Below, in pieces: positions 7,182 through 13,744 of a DNA stretch of 14,358 nucleotides. The notes below the pieces were generated by a model that saw only the letters and a list, made by a program, of their open reading frames with translations, made no database searches and had not been told where the DNA came from. Source of the DNA: Actinomycetota bacterium (GTDB lineage Bacteria > Actinomycetota > Humimicrobiia > Humimicrobiales > Humimicrobiaceae); assembly GCA_023475715.1 (NCBI GenBank), contig JAMCVO010000048.1:1-14358 (forward strand), in the 5' to 3' direction. A program made the position numbers and the translations under genes. Each line of letters starts with the position of its first letter. Position 1 is the stretch's first letter.

Positions 7182-7727
7182 TTGTCTAGAGTTGGTAAAA
7201 AACCTATAAATATACCCGAGAGTGTTGAAGTAAATCTGGAAGGCAACAAAGTTACCGTAAAAGGAAAGCTTGGGCAGCTGTCTCTGGTTGTGGATAAAAA
7301 TATTAAAATTAAAATAGAAGAAAATATATTAATGCTTAGCCCTATCTCTGATACAAAGGTTCTTGGCGCAAAGCATGGCCTTTACAGGAACCTTTTGAGT
7401 AATATGATTACAGGAGTCAGTCATGGCTTTGATAGAACATTGAAAATAGTTGGGGTTGGGTACAGAGCCAGTAAAAAAGGTGAGGATCTGGAAATTTTGG
7501 CAGGTTTCTCAAATCCGGTTATTTTTAAAAATCCTGGCGACATTTCTTTTGATGTTCCGGATAATACAACCATAGTGGTTAAGGGTATTGACAAGCAAAG
7601 AGTTGGACAGATTTCTGCTGAAATCAGAGACATAAGAAAACCTGAACCTTATAAAGGGAAAGGTATAAAATTTGCAGATGAAGTTATAAGAAGGAAAGTC
7701 GGAAAAGCCGCAGCATCAGCTAAATAA
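7182..7727 (+). CDS. rplF: 50S ribosomal protein L6
   Basis: This is L6, 181 residues, close to the family norm. It has two related alpha-beta domains and lies near the sarcin-ricin loop and the factor-binding site. Visible family features are SRVGKKPINIPESVEV, VKGKLGQLSL, KHGLYRNLLSNMITGVSHGF, KIVGVGYRA and the C-terminal EIRDIRKPEPYKGKGIKFAD. The start is TTG 7182 with AGAGGGGG (7168-7175) six bases upstream. A short alanine-rich tail ends the protein. The stop TAA at 7725-7727 is 22 bases before rplR. Confidence 0.97.
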   Translation: MSRVGKKPINIPESVEVNLEGNKVTVKGKLGQLSLVVDKNIKIKIEENILMLSPISDTKVLGAKHGLYRNLLSNMITGVSHGFDRTLKIVGVGYRASKKGEDLEILAGFSNPVIFKNPGDISFDVPDNTTIVVKGIDKQRVGQISAEIRDIRKPEPYKGKGIKFADEVIRRKVGKAAASAK

Positions 7728-7749
7728 AATAATTATCTGGAGTAAAATT

Positions 7750-8109
7750 ATGGAGACCAAAAATAAAAGAAAAGATAAAAATATAAGAAGAAGTTCCAGG
7801 GTTAGTTATAAAGTAAATCAAAATAGGGACAGATATAAGCTTTATGTTTACAGGTCCAACAAATATATATATGCCCAGATTATTGATATCGACGGTAAGA
7901 CAATAGCGGGAGCTTCAAGTAAAAATATTGAAAGCAAAGAGACCAAAAAAGGTAAAATCGATAAAAGCTTCAATACAGGCAAAGCTATTGCCCAGAAGGC
8001 AAAAGAAAAAAATATCAGCGAAGTTGTTTTTAATAGAGGAAGTTTTAAATATCATGGCAGGGTTAAGGCTTTGGCTGATGGAGCCCGGGCCGGCGGATTG
8101 AAATTTTAA
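7750..8109 (+). CDS. rplR: 50S ribosomal protein L18
   Basis: This is L18, 119 residues. With L5 it anchors 5S rRNA in the central protuberance. The basic N-terminus (about residues 1-28, including RRSSRVSYKV) is followed by RYKLYVYRSNKYIYAQIIDI, then NTGKAIAQKAKEKNISEVVF and the signature C-terminus FNRGSFKYHGRVKALADGAR, AGGLKF. The start is ATG 7750 with a modest site CTGGAG (7737-7742) seven bases upstream, weaker than those of its neighbours. rpsE starts 21 bases after the stop. Confidence 0.96.
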   Translation: METKNKRKDKNIRRSSRVSYKVNQNRDRYKLYVYRSNKYIYAQIIDIDGKTIAGASSKNIESKETKKGKIDKSFNTGKAIAQKAKEKNISEVVFNRGSFKYHGRVKALADGARAGGLKF

Positions 8110-8130
8110 TAGTTATAAGGAGGAAATTTA

Positions 8131-8628
8131 GTGCCTGATTTTTCTAGCAATAGTGAATATGGTGAAAAAGTTATAAAAATAAACAGAGTTGCAAAAGTGG
8201 TAAAAGGCGGCAGAAGGTTCAGTTTCAGCGCCCTTGTTGCAATTGGAAACATGAATGGTAAAGTAGGAATAGGTTTTGGAAAAGCAAATGAAGTATCAAT
8301 TGCAATTCAGAAAGCAATAAATGCTGCAAAGAAAAATCTTTTTGATGTTCCGCTGGTTAATGGCACTATTCCTTATGAGGTAAACGGTCGATTTGGTGCA
8401 GGACGAGTTTTTATGAAACCAGCTTCCCCCGGAACAGGTGTTATAGCCGGCGGTCCGGTAAGGGCCATAATGGAGCTTGCAGGGGTCAGGGATATACTTA
8501 CAAAATCATTGGGAAGTGCCAATGCAATAAATATTGTAAATGCTACAATTTCCGGATTGTTATCTTTAAAGACGAAAGAAATGATTTTAAATATAAGATC
8601 TGTTAAAGACAAGCAAGTAATAGTTTAA
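8131..8628 (+). CDS. rpsE: 30S ribosomal protein S5
   Basis: This is S5, 165 residues, which works with S4 at the mRNA entry site and in decoding accuracy. A double-stranded RNA-binding-like N-terminal domain starts with [20 protein letters not shown], followed by [11 protein letters not shown] and [13 protein letters not shown]. The C-terminal domain holds [41 protein letters not shown]. This is the only gene here that starts with GTG (8131), and it has a strong AAGGAGG (8117-8123). The slot immediately downstream, where rpmD (L30) usually sits, holds only 27 bases before rplO. Confidence 0.97.
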   Translation: MPDFSSNSEYGEKVIKINRVAKVVKGGRRFSFSALVAIGNMNGKVGIGFGKANEVSIAIQKAINAAKKNLFDVPLVNGTIPYEVNGRFGAGRVFMKPASPGTGVIAGGPVRAIMELAGVRDILTKSLGSANAINIVNATISGLLSLKTKEMILNIRSVKDKQVIV

Positions 8629-8655
8629 TTGTTTTACATTTGAAAGGAGATCAAC

Positions 8656-9117
8656 TTGAGGCTCTGTGATATAGCGCCAAATAAAAGTTCTGTAAAAAAT
8701 AGGAAAAGGGTCGGAAGAGGAAATGGCTCGGGACATGGGACTACTTCAGGAAGAGGAACCAAAGGCCAGCTGTCTCGTTCAGGCGCAAACATAAGGCTTG
8801 GATTTGAAGGCGGACAGATGCCGCTTCACAGAAGAATTCCACATTTGAAAGGCTTTAAAAATACGAGAAAGAAAGAATTTAATATAATAAATATCGGCCA
8901 GCTGGACAAGTTTAAAGATGGTGATGTTATTGATCTTAATTTTTTAAGCAAGAGAGGCCTTATCATGAAGAAAGATAATCCTCTAAAAATTTTGGGTAAT
9001 GGCAGTATTTCCAAGAAGCTTACAATAAAAGCTAATTTCTTCAGCAAAAATGCTGTAAAGAAAATACAAGAAGCAGGTGGCACAACGGAAGTAGAAATAA
9101 GAGCAAAGGAAAAGTAA
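8656..9117 (+). CDS. rplO: 50S ribosomal protein L15
   Basis: This is L15, 153 residues, a late-assembly protein that spans several 23S domains. The glycine- and arginine-rich N-terminal extension (about residues 16-50) includes KRVGRGNGSGHGTTSGRGTK and GQLSRSG. It is followed by GFEGGQMPLHRRIPHLKGF, and the globular C-terminal domain carries LTIKANFFSKNAVKKIQEAGG. The start is TTG 8656 with AAAGGAG (8643-8649) six bases upstream. It follows rpsE directly because rpmD is absent, and precedes secY by 13 bases. Confidence 0.97.
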   Translation: MRLCDIAPNKSSVKNRKRVGRGNGSGHGTTSGRGTKGQLSRSGANIRLGFEGGQMPLHRRIPHLKGFKNTRKKEFNIINIGQLDKFKDGDVIDLNFLSKRGLIMKKDNPLKILGNGSISKKLTIKANFFSKNAVKKIQEAGGTTEVEIRAKEK

Positions 9118-9130
9118 GAGGTAAAAAAAT

Positions 9131-10393
9131 ATGTTCAGAGCCCTTCTTAATGCTTTCAGAATAAAAGAAATTCGAAACAGAATTTTTTATACAATTGCAA
9201 TTCTGGCATTATACAGGTTTGGTGCAAATATAACCATTCCGGGAGTTGATGCAAATGTAGCAATGAGTCAGGTTCAGGGCGGACTGCTTGGAATGCTTGA
9301 TTTGTTTTCAGGCGGTGCCCTTGCACGTTTTGCTGTTTTTTCATTAGGCATTATGCCCTATATTACCTCATCCATCATAATGCAGTTATTGCAGGTAGTT
9401 ATACCCAAACTTGAACAGCTGGCAAAAGAGGGTGAAGTAGGAAGAAGAAGGATAACACAGATTTCCAGATACCTGACGGTAGGTCTTGCCTTAATTCAAT
9501 CAGTTGCGATGGTTTTCTATTTTAGAAATTTTGGAGCAATCCCTAAATTTGATTTAATTCATGTATTTATGATAATCATAACTTTAACCGCAGGAACAAC
9601 TTTAATAATGTGGCTCGGAGAGCTTATAAATCTCCATGGTATCGGAAATGGAATTTCACTGCTCATCTTTGCATCCATAGTTTCAAGGATGCCGGGCCAG
9701 ATTATCAGTCTTTTCAGGTTAAAAACTATAAATATAATATATCTTGTTGCAATTGCCGCTATAGCTGTTGGAATTATCATGGCGATAATTATGATGACGC
9801 AGGGAGAAAGAAAGATACCGGTACAATATGCAAAACGTATTGTCGGCCGGAAAGTTTTTGGCGGTCAGAGCACATATATTCCGTTAAAAGTTAATCAAGC
9901 TGGAGTTATGCCAATTATTTTTGCAGTTTCAATCCTGCTTTTTCCAGCAACAATAGCTCAATTTACCAACGTCAAATGGCTGCAGACACTTGCCAATATG
10001 ATGACTCCCCGTGAAGCCGGAGGAATAAACCCGGTTTACGCAGTAGTATATACTGTTCTTATAATTGGATTTGCATATTTTTATGGAGCCATAACTTTTA
10101 ATCCTATGGATACCGCTGATAACCTAAGAAGATATGGCGGTTTTATACCGGGACTGAGACCTGGGAAAAATACGGCAGATTACCTTTCCAATATTTTAAA
10201 CAGGATAACGCTTCCGGGAGCAATTTTTTTAGCCTTAATTGCTTTACTGCCTGAGGTACTTATAGCATATGGAGGCATACCATTCAGATTCGGCGGGACC
10301 TCACTCCTGATAGCAGTAAGTGTTGCTCTTGAAACGATGAGACAGCTTGAATCTCAATTAATCATGCGTGATTATGAAGGTTTCTTAAAATGA
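9131..10393 (+). CDS. secY: preprotein translocase subunit SecY
   Basis: SecY, 420 residues, is the channel subunit of the SecYEG translocon in the cytoplasmic membrane. I see ten hydrophobic segments, roughly at residues 17-33, 64-92, 113-131, 141-161, 172-187, 201-222, 258-276, 302-322, 361-380 and 388-402. The glycine-rich plug region (about 48-63) reads VQGGLLGMLDLFSGGALAR. Cytoplasmic loop C4 has GERKIPVQYAKR and GQSTYIPLKVNQAGVMPIIF; loop C5 has NLRRYGGFIPGLRPG, the region that contacts SecA and ribosomes. The C-terminus ends QLIMRDYEGFLK. The start is ATG 9131 after AAGAGGT (9116-9122). The TGA stop overlaps the adk ATG by four bases (ATGA). Confidence 0.98.
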   Translation: MFRALLNAFRIKEIRNRIFYTIAILALYRFGANITIPGVDANVAMSQVQGGLLGMLDLFSGGALARFAVFSLGIMPYITSSIIMQLLQVVIPKLEQLAKEGEVGRRRITQISRYLTVGLALIQSVAMVFYFRNFGAIPKFDLIHVFMIIITLTAGTTLIMWLGELINLHGIGNGISLLIFASIVSRMPGQIISLFRLKTINIIYLVAIAAIAVGIIMAIIMMTQGERKIPVQYAKRIVGRKVFGGQSTYIPLKVNQAGVMPIIFAVSILLFPATIAQFTNVKWLQTLANMMTPREAGGINPVYAVVYTVLIIGFAYFYGAITFNPMDTADNLRRYGGFIPGLRPGKNTADYLSNILNRITLPGAIFLALIALLPEVLIAYGGIPFRFGGTSLLIAVSVALETMRQLESQLIMRDYEGFLK

Positions 10394-11028
10394 GACTGGT
10401 ATTGCTTGGAGCTCCTGGTGCCGGAAAAGGCACCCAGGCTAAAAAGATTATACAAAGATTTAAAATATCGCATATTTCAACCGGTAATATCCTTAGAGAC
10501 GAGATAAAAAATGATACGGTGCTTGGCCGAAAGGCTGCTAAGTTTGTCAAGAAAGGTAAGCTTGTACCTGATGAGTTGATAATTGAGATAATAAAAAAAG
10601 AGCTTGTAGGGGAGAAGTCAGACGGGGGTTTTTTAATGGATGGATTCCCAAGAAATTTAAAGCAGGCACAGATGTTTCGGAACATGCTGGACTCGCTTGG
10701 ATTAAAGCTTGACCATGTTATAAATATAGATGTAAGCAAAGATGAAATTATCAAGAGGCTTACAAGCAGGCGGATCTGTCACAGCTGCAATAATATTTGC
10801 AGTATTAATAACTTGAAAGATATTGAAAACGCCAAATGCCCCGAATGCGGCGGTGATTTAATTAAGAGAAAAGATGATGAAATAGAGGTAATTTCCGAGC
10901 GTCTCAATGTTTATGAAAAAGAGACAAAACCTTTAATTGATTATTACAGGGAGCATAATTTACTGATAGATATAGATGGCACCGGCCCGGAAAATCAAGT
11001 GACTGAAAGGGTACTTGAACATTTATGA
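10390..11028 (+). CDS. adk: adenylate kinase, zinc-binding LID form
   Basis: This cytoplasmic enzyme interconverts ATP plus AMP and two ADP. It is 212 residues, the long-form length. The P-loop GAPGAGKGT is at 7-15 and the AMP-binding GFPRN at 85-89. The LID domain (about 123-160) has CHSC (130-133) and CPEC (150-153), a four-cysteine structural zinc site common in Gram-positive and thermophilic enzymes. The DDEIEVISERLNVY segment supplies the conserved aspartates and arginine that close over substrate. The ATG overlaps the secY stop (ATGA). An internal AAGG (10377-10380) serves as its ribosome binding site. The secY-adk-map order is classic for many Gram-positive and deep-branching bacteria. 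Confidence 0.98.
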   Translation: MRLVLLGAPGAGKGTQAKKIIQRFKISHISTGNILRDEIKNDTVLGRKAAKFVKKGKLVPDELIIEIIKKELVGEKSDGGFLMDGFPRNLKQAQMFRNMLDSLGLKLDHVINIDVSKDEIIKRLTSRRICHSCNNICSINNLKDIENAKCPECGGDLIKRKDDEIEVISERLNVYEKETKPLIDYYREHNLLIDIDGTGPENQVTERVLEHL

Positions 11029-11789
11029 TTATTTGTAAATCAGCTGATGAGATTAGATTGATGCAGAAAGCTGGTGCCCTGGTTGCGGAAGTTCTTTTAC
11101 AACTGGAAAAAATTTTAAAACCTGGAGTTACTACAGGATATCTTGATAGAATAGCCGAAGATTTAATAGTCAAAAAAGGTGCGCATCCGGCTTTCAAAGG
11201 ATATGTTGGCAGGATAAGCAGCAGGGCATTTCCGGCGAGCATATGTGTTTCCATAAATGAAGAGGTCGTACATGGCATACCAGGTAAAAGAATTATCAGG
11301 GATGGAGATCTGGTATCAATAGACGTCGGTGTAAAATTAAATGGATTTTATGGAGATGCTGCGAGAAGTTATAAAGTAGGTAATGTAAGTAAAATAGTAA
11401 ATAGGCTATACAGCGCTACCCTGGATGCTCTTAATGCAAGTATTGATAAATGCAAAATAGGTAATAGACTTTCAGATATTTCACATGTAATTGAGTCAAG
11501 AGCAAATCAAGACAGTTTTTCAGTGGTTAGAGATTTTGTTGGTCATGGTATTGGCAAAAAAATGCATGAAGATCCTCAGGTTTTAAACTATGGCCTTCCG
11601 GGTCAGGGGCCAATGCTTAAAAGAGGTATGGTGCTGGCAATAGAGCCTATGTTAAATGTTGGTGGCAGCGATGTCGAAGTATTGGATGATTTATGGACAG
11701 TGGTAACAGTAGATAGAAAATATTCATGCCATTTCGAAGATTCAGTGGCTATAACCGATAGCGGACCTTTGGTTTTAACCCGGTTATAA
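11025..11789 (+). CDS. map: methionine aminopeptidase, type I
   Basis: This enzyme removes the initiator methionine from new proteins when the second residue is small. It has 254 residues and no N-terminal extension, like the E. coli type Ia form. The five metal ligands align as D100 and D111 (in LVSIDVG and FYGDAAR), H174 (GHGIGKKMHEDP), E207 (AIEPML) and E238 (CHFEDSVAIT). The substrate-contacting H83 is in VVHGIPG. At residues 238-240 the usual EHT reads EDS, a tolerable variation because the metal-binding glutamate is kept. The ATG overlaps the adk stop by four bases. The nearest purine-rich site, AAAGGG (11006-11011), is 13 bases away, so translation probably depends on coupling with adk. 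Confidence 0.97.
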   Translation: MIICKSADEIRLMQKAGALVAEVLLQLEKILKPGVTTGYLDRIAEDLIVKKGAHPAFKGYVGRISSRAFPASICVSINEEVVHGIPGKRIIRDGDLVSIDVGVKLNGFYGDAARSYKVGNVSKIVNRLYSATLDALNASIDKCKIGNRLSDISHVIESRANQDSFSVVRDFVGHGIGKKMHEDPQVLNYGLPGQGPMLKRGMVLAIEPMLNVGGSDVEVLDDLWTVVTVDRKYSCHFEDSVAITDSGPLVLTRL

Positions 11790-11793
11790 AATA

Positions 11794-11829
11794 ATGTAGA
11801 CATTTTTTAATTTTTTTGGTATTCTACAT
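11794..11829 (+). promoter_or_regulatory. candidate infA promoter with flanking inverted repeat
   Basis: The 106-base gap between map and infA (11790-11895) is very AT-rich. It contains TAGACA (11797-11802), a 5/6 match to a -35 box, then 17 bases, then TATTCT (11820-11825), a 4/6 match to a -10 box. A perfect 7-bp inverted repeat, ATGTAGA (11794-11800) and TCTACAT (11823-11829), overlaps both hexamers. It could be an operator-like pair or a weak hairpin with a 22-base loop. It lacks a GC stem and trailing T run, so I do not call a terminator. The rest of the gap shows nothing else I can name. Confidence 0.35.
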
Positions 11830-11883
11830 GTTTGCGCTCTTTATGTAAAAATATTACTGATTTATATTTTTAAAGTAAAAAAA

Positions 11884-11898
11884 GGGGGACTTGAGATT
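11884..11898 (+). promoter_or_regulatory. infA ribosome binding site and apparent ATT start codon
   Basis: A purine run GGGGG (11884-11888) lies seven bases before ATT at 11896-11898, the only codon near the N-terminus of infA that could start the protein at its normal length. The frame stays open upstream with no ATG, GTG or TTG between 11821 and 11896. The first such codon downstream is ATG 11959, which would delete the first 21 residues of a 73-residue protein. The TTG at 11891 is in another frame and only two bases from the GGGGG. Confidence 0.7.
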
Positions 11899-12117
11899 TC
11901 TAACAAGGAAGGGGTCATTGAAGCTGAAGGTACGATACTCGAAGCTCTACCCAATGCCATGTTCAGAGTAGAACTCGAAAACGGGCATAAGGTTCTTGGA
12001 CATATTTCTGGAAAAATGCGTATGCATTACATAAAAATTTTGCCTGGCGATAAGGTCAGGGTTGAAATTTCACCATATGATTTAACCAGGGGTAGAATAA
12101 TATTTAGAAAGAAGTGA
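11896..12117 (+). CDS. infA: translation initiation factor IF-1 (apparent ATT start)
   Basis: IF-1 occupies the A-site of the 30S subunit during initiation and boosts IF-2 and IF-3. The product is 73 residues, against the usual 72, and forms a single OB-fold. Family text is almost continuous: [60 protein letters not shown] and GRIIFRKK. Reading from ATT 11896 gives the family-like N-terminus (M)[11 protein letters not shown]. An AUU start is best known from infC (IF-3) in enterobacteria, where it allows IF-3 to limit its own synthesis. Its presence on infA is unexpected and could be genuine or a sequence error. The gene is intact to TGA 12115-12117 and is followed five bases later by rpmJ. 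The gene identity is certain; the start codon is inferred. Confidence 0.93.
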   Translation: MSNKEGVIEAEGTILEALPNAMFRVELENGHKVLGHISGKMRMHYIKILPGDKVRVEISPYDLTRGRIIFRKK

Positions 12118-12122
12118 TTAAT

Positions 12123-12236
12123 ATGAAGGTCAAACCGTCAGTTAAGAAAATTTGCAGTAACTGCAAAATAATAAGAAGAGAAGGTAAAGTAATTGTTATA
12201 TGTAAAAATCCCCGTCATAAACAAAGACAGGGTTAA
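12123..12236 (+). CDS. rpmJ: 50S ribosomal protein L36, zinc-binding type
   Basis: This is L36, 37 residues, the smallest ribosomal protein, buried in 23S rRNA near the base of the L7/L12 stalk. The sequence starts [20 protein letters not shown] and ends [11 protein letters not shown]. The zinc ligands are C11, C14, C27 and H32, so this is the zinc-containing paralogue. The start is ATG 12123. Its ribosome binding site is weak (AAGTGA, 12112-12117, overlapping the infA stop), so it is probably coupled to infA. It lies in its standard place between infA and rpsM. Confidence 0.97.
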   Translation: MKVKPSVKKICSNCKIIRREGKVIVICKNPRHKQRQG

Positions 12237-12248
12237 GGAGGTTTTCAG

Positions 12249-12632
12249 TTGGCTAGAATATCAGGAATAGATATACCAAAAGAAAAACATATTGTTATAG
12301 CTCTTACCTATATATTCGGTATAGGAAGATCAATGGCTAAAAAATTACTTGCAGATTTGAATATCGATCCTGCAAGAAAAACAAAAGATTTAACTGAGGA
12401 TGAAATTGTAAGAATAAGATCTTATATTGATAATAATTATAAAGTTGAAGGTGATCTTCGAAGAGAAGTAACTCAAAATATTAAAAGATTGATAGAAATA
12501 AACTCATATAGAGGAATCAGGCATAAAAGAGGCTTACCTGTTAGAGGCCAAAGAACACATACTAATGCAAGAACGCGAAAAGGAAGAAAAAAAGCAGTTG
12601 GAATTAAGGCTAAAGCAAGGGTAACAGGATAA
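12249..12632 (+). CDS. rpsM: 30S ribosomal protein S13
   Basis: This is S13, 127 residues. It lies at the top of the small-subunit head, forming bridges to the large subunit and touching the P-site tRNA. Visible family segments are [33 protein letters not shown] (helix-two-turns-helix), [14 protein letters not shown] and [20 protein letters not shown], followed by [12 protein letters not shown] and a basic tail. The start is TTG 12249, six bases after AAGGAGGT (12235-12242), which begins inside the rpmJ stop. It opens the alpha block. Confidence 0.97.
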   Translation: MARISGIDIPKEKHIVIALTYIFGIGRSMAKKLLADLNIDPARKTKDLTEDEIVRIRSYIDNNYKVEGDLRREVTQNIKRLIEINSYRGIRHKRGLPVRGQRTHTNARTRKGRKKAVGIKAKARVTG

Positions 12633-12646
12633 TAGGGAGGTAAATT

Positions 12647-13045
12647 TTGGTAAAAAAAACCACTACAGCTAAAAGGATAAAACGAAAAGATAAAAAGAAT
12701 GTGCCCTATGGTATCGCACATGTGCAGTCCACTTTTAACAATACCATAGTTAATATTAGTGATCAAGACGGCAATACCATTGCATGGGGCAGTGCCGGAG
12801 GATTGGGGTTTAAGGGTTCCAGAAAAAGTACTCCATTTGCTGCTCAGGTTACAGCTTCGGCAGTTGCAAAGTCAGCACAAGAACATGGTGTAGTCAGAGT
12901 TGATGTTCTGGTTAAAGGTATTGGATCCGGAAGGGAAACCGCTGTCAGATCGCTTGCAGCAGCTGGTCTTGAAATAGGCAATGTCACCGATGTTACTCCC
13001 GTTCCCCATAACGGATGCAGGCCGCGTAAAAGAAGAAGGGTATAA
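12647..13045 (+). CDS. rpsK: 30S ribosomal protein S11
   Basis: This is S11, 132 residues. It forms part of the small-subunit platform near the mRNA exit and the E site. After a basic N-terminus ([18 protein letters not shown]) come [57 protein letters not shown] and the C-terminal [17 protein letters not shown], all family hallmarks. The start is TTG 12647 with GGGAGG (12635-12640) six bases upstream. rpsD starts 29 bases after the stop. Confidence 0.98.
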   Translation: MVKKTTTAKRIKRKDKKNVPYGIAHVQSTFNNTIVNISDQDGNTIAWGSAGGLGFKGSRKSTPFAAQVTASAVAKSAQEHGVVRVDVLVKGIGSGRETAVRSLAAAGLEIGNVTDVTPVPHNGCRPRKRRRV

Positions 13046-13074
13046 CTGTAGTAAGATTAGGAGGAATTAGATAA

Positions 13075-13701
13075 ATGGTTTCTGTTAGAGAGCAATCTTG
13101 TAAAATATGCAGAAGAGAAAAAGAAAAATTATTTTTGAAAGGTCAGAGATGTTATACTGACAAATGCGCCATCGAAAGGAAAGCTTATGTCCCCGGACAA
13201 AAAGCTAAAATGAGGCTTATTGAAACGGAATATTCTACTCAGTTAAGAGAAAAACAAAGAGCAAAAAGATATTACGGTGTTCTTGAAAAACAATTCAGAA
13301 ATTATTATAAAAAAGCAGTAAAAACCAAAGGTATTACTGGTGAAATCTTGCTTCAGCTTCTTGAAACACGGCTTGATAATGTCATTTATTTGATGAGTTT
13401 TGCCATTTCCAGAAGACAGGCAAGGCAGCTTATATCACATGGTCATATTGCTGTTAATGATAAAAAAGTAAACATTTCTTCGTATCAATTAAAAGAAGGT
13501 CAGTCTGTTAGTGTAATGCCCGCAAGCAAAGAGATTGTTCCAATAATTGAAGCAAAAGAATCCGGAACAAGTCTTACTCCTCCGGAGTGGTTGAAAGTTG
13601 ATTTGGCAAACCTGAAGGGTCAGGTATTGCGTATTCCAGAGCGCAGCGAAATTAAAGCTCCGATAAATGAGCAAACTATAGTAGAGCTCTACTCTAAATA
13701 A
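13075..13701 (+). CDS. rpsD: 30S ribosomal protein S4, zinc-binding type
   Basis: This is S4, 208 residues, a primary 16S rRNA binder that starts small-subunit assembly and, with S5, affects fidelity and mRNA entry. The N-terminal zinc module has C9, C12, C26 and C31, with CKICRREKEKLFLKGQRCYT and the following DKCAIERK. The middle helical part includes EKQRAKRYYGVLEKQFRNYY. The S4 RNA-binding domain is at about 98-160, with ETRLDNVIYLMSFAISRRQA and HGHIAVNDKKVN. The C-terminus carries PPEWLKVD. The start is ATG 13075 with AGGAGG (13059-13064) ten bases upstream. In E. coli S4 represses the alpha operon by binding the rpsM leader; no comparable leader is visible because rpsM follows rpmJ by 12 bases. 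Confidence 0.98.
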   Translation: MVSVREQSCKICRREKEKLFLKGQRCYTDKCAIERKAYVPGQKAKMRLIETEYSTQLREKQRAKRYYGVLEKQFRNYYKKAVKTKGITGEILLQLLETRLDNVIYLMSFAISRRQARQLISHGHIAVNDKKVNISSYQLKEGQSVSVMPASKEIVPIIEAKESGTSLTPPEWLKVDLANLKGQVLRIPERSEIKAPINEQTIVELYSK

Positions 13702-13744
13702 TATTATTTATTTCTTTTTTATTTCATTGGGAGGTTGATATAAA

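Noticed and set aside
11794..11829. Rho-independent terminator after map
   Set aside because: The 7-bp stem is AT-rich, has a 22-base loop that contains the T run, and no T tract follows it.
11891..11968. TTG 11891 as the start of infA
   Set aside because: It is out of frame with IF-1, gives only a short unrelated peptide ending at a TAG, and is two bases from the GGGGG. It would work only if one base were missing from the sequence.
13680..13693. A perfect 14-bp palindrome AGTAGAGCTCTACT near the end of rpsD, followed by T-rich DNA
   Set aside because: About one such palindrome is expected by chance in a window this size. It would fold only into a 5-bp stem, and the T run starts more than 15 bases later, so it is not a convincing terminator between rpsD and rpoA.
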